This document shows, piece after piece, positions 63,991-64,000 of a stretch of DNA of 64,000 nucleotides. This DNA is from RGIG6353 sp964558655 (GTDB taxonomy: Bacteria > Bacillota > Clostridia > Oscillospirales > SIG627). The first letter of the stretch is position 1. Each line of letters opens with the position of its first letter. The position numbers were made by a program, and so were the translations under genes. The notes beneath the pieces were generated by a model that was not told where the DNA came from, did no database searches, and saw nothing but the letters and a program-made list of their open reading frames with translations. The stretch covers positions 23,419-87,418 of the forward strand of contig CAZLEX010000003.1 in assembly GCA_964558655.1 (NCBI GenBank). The letters are read 5' to 3'.

Positions 63991-64000
63991 ATCCGAAAGA

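Noticed and set aside
1..64000. CRISPR arrays, tRNA or rRNA genes, prophage or intact insertion sequences
   Set aside because: No spaced repeats, cloverleaf or rRNA-like sequence, transposase, integrase or phage structural gene was recognised.

Overview
The window comes from an endospore-forming Clostridia (Firmicutes), probably a gut or anaerobic lineage without a well-studied relative. The evidence is a WalRK-YycHI type cell-wall two-component operon, an ECF vitamin-transporter module, RqcH, CvpA, a zinc-finger Clp ATPase, a His-less HPr protein and several sporulation-type proteins: a SPOCS/LysM fragment, a SpoIVFB-like site-2 protease, a SpoVB-like flippase and an unlisted 26-residue SpoVM. 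Codon and base use look uniform, except for an AT-rich stretch at 60.5-61.6 kb. No phage, intact insertion sequence, CRISPR array, tRNA or rRNA was seen.

Layout. 1-2.2 kb: the end of a SPOCS/LysM protein, a class Ic aspartate aminotransferase and a solitary MazF. 2.2-12.2 kb (minus strand): a dense run reading rluA-type synthase, DUF3810 metalloprotease-like protein, degenerate NodB-like secreted protein, walR, walK, yycH, yycI and murA, followed by queT behind its own promoter and a preQ1-I riboswitch. 12.4-30.7 kb (plus strand): a nearly gap-free 18 kb run of rRNA-type methyltransferase, ecfA1, ecfA2, ecfT, truA, DUF5711, cvpA, pgsA, clpE-like, a P-type ATPase-like protein whose catalytic motifs are lost, DUF1858, trmK, Nif3, rqcH and a 1072-residue glycosidase-like protein, ending at a strong terminator. 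30.8-34.4 kb: small regulatory genes (His-less HPr, PIG-L deacetylase, CarD, HTH regulator), a short membrane peptide coupled to a site-2 protease, and trmL.

34.5-40.9 kb (plus): acyl-CoA synthetase, acyl carrier protein, cyclophilin, a WG-repeat/SLH surface protein, metY and a nitroreductase. 40.9-45.2 kb (minus): tmcAL, a GT4 glycosyltransferase, DUF5685, a J-domain protein with a cysteine-rich tail and a membrane protein. 45.5-49.3 kb (plus): a 1099-residue secreted repeat protein, then a small membrane protein and spoVM. 49.4-54.7 kb: a metallophosphatase with a zinc ribbon (minus), then mnmM, a lipid kinase, nnrD and the flippase (plus). 54.7-64 kb (minus): glnS, gltX, rlmL-type, folA and thyA, the remnant of a restriction-modification locus, yigZ, hflX and rpmE.

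Two themes link the genes. Envelope and sporulation functions are spread along the whole window, and at least nine genes act in RNA modification or its precursor supply (rluA-type, RlmI-like, truA, trmK, trmL, tmcAL, mnmM, rlmL-type, queT). The most unusual items are the dead P-type ATPase coupled to the Clp ATPase, the dead NodB-like protein inside the wal operon, the SpoVM locus and the restriction-modification remnant.
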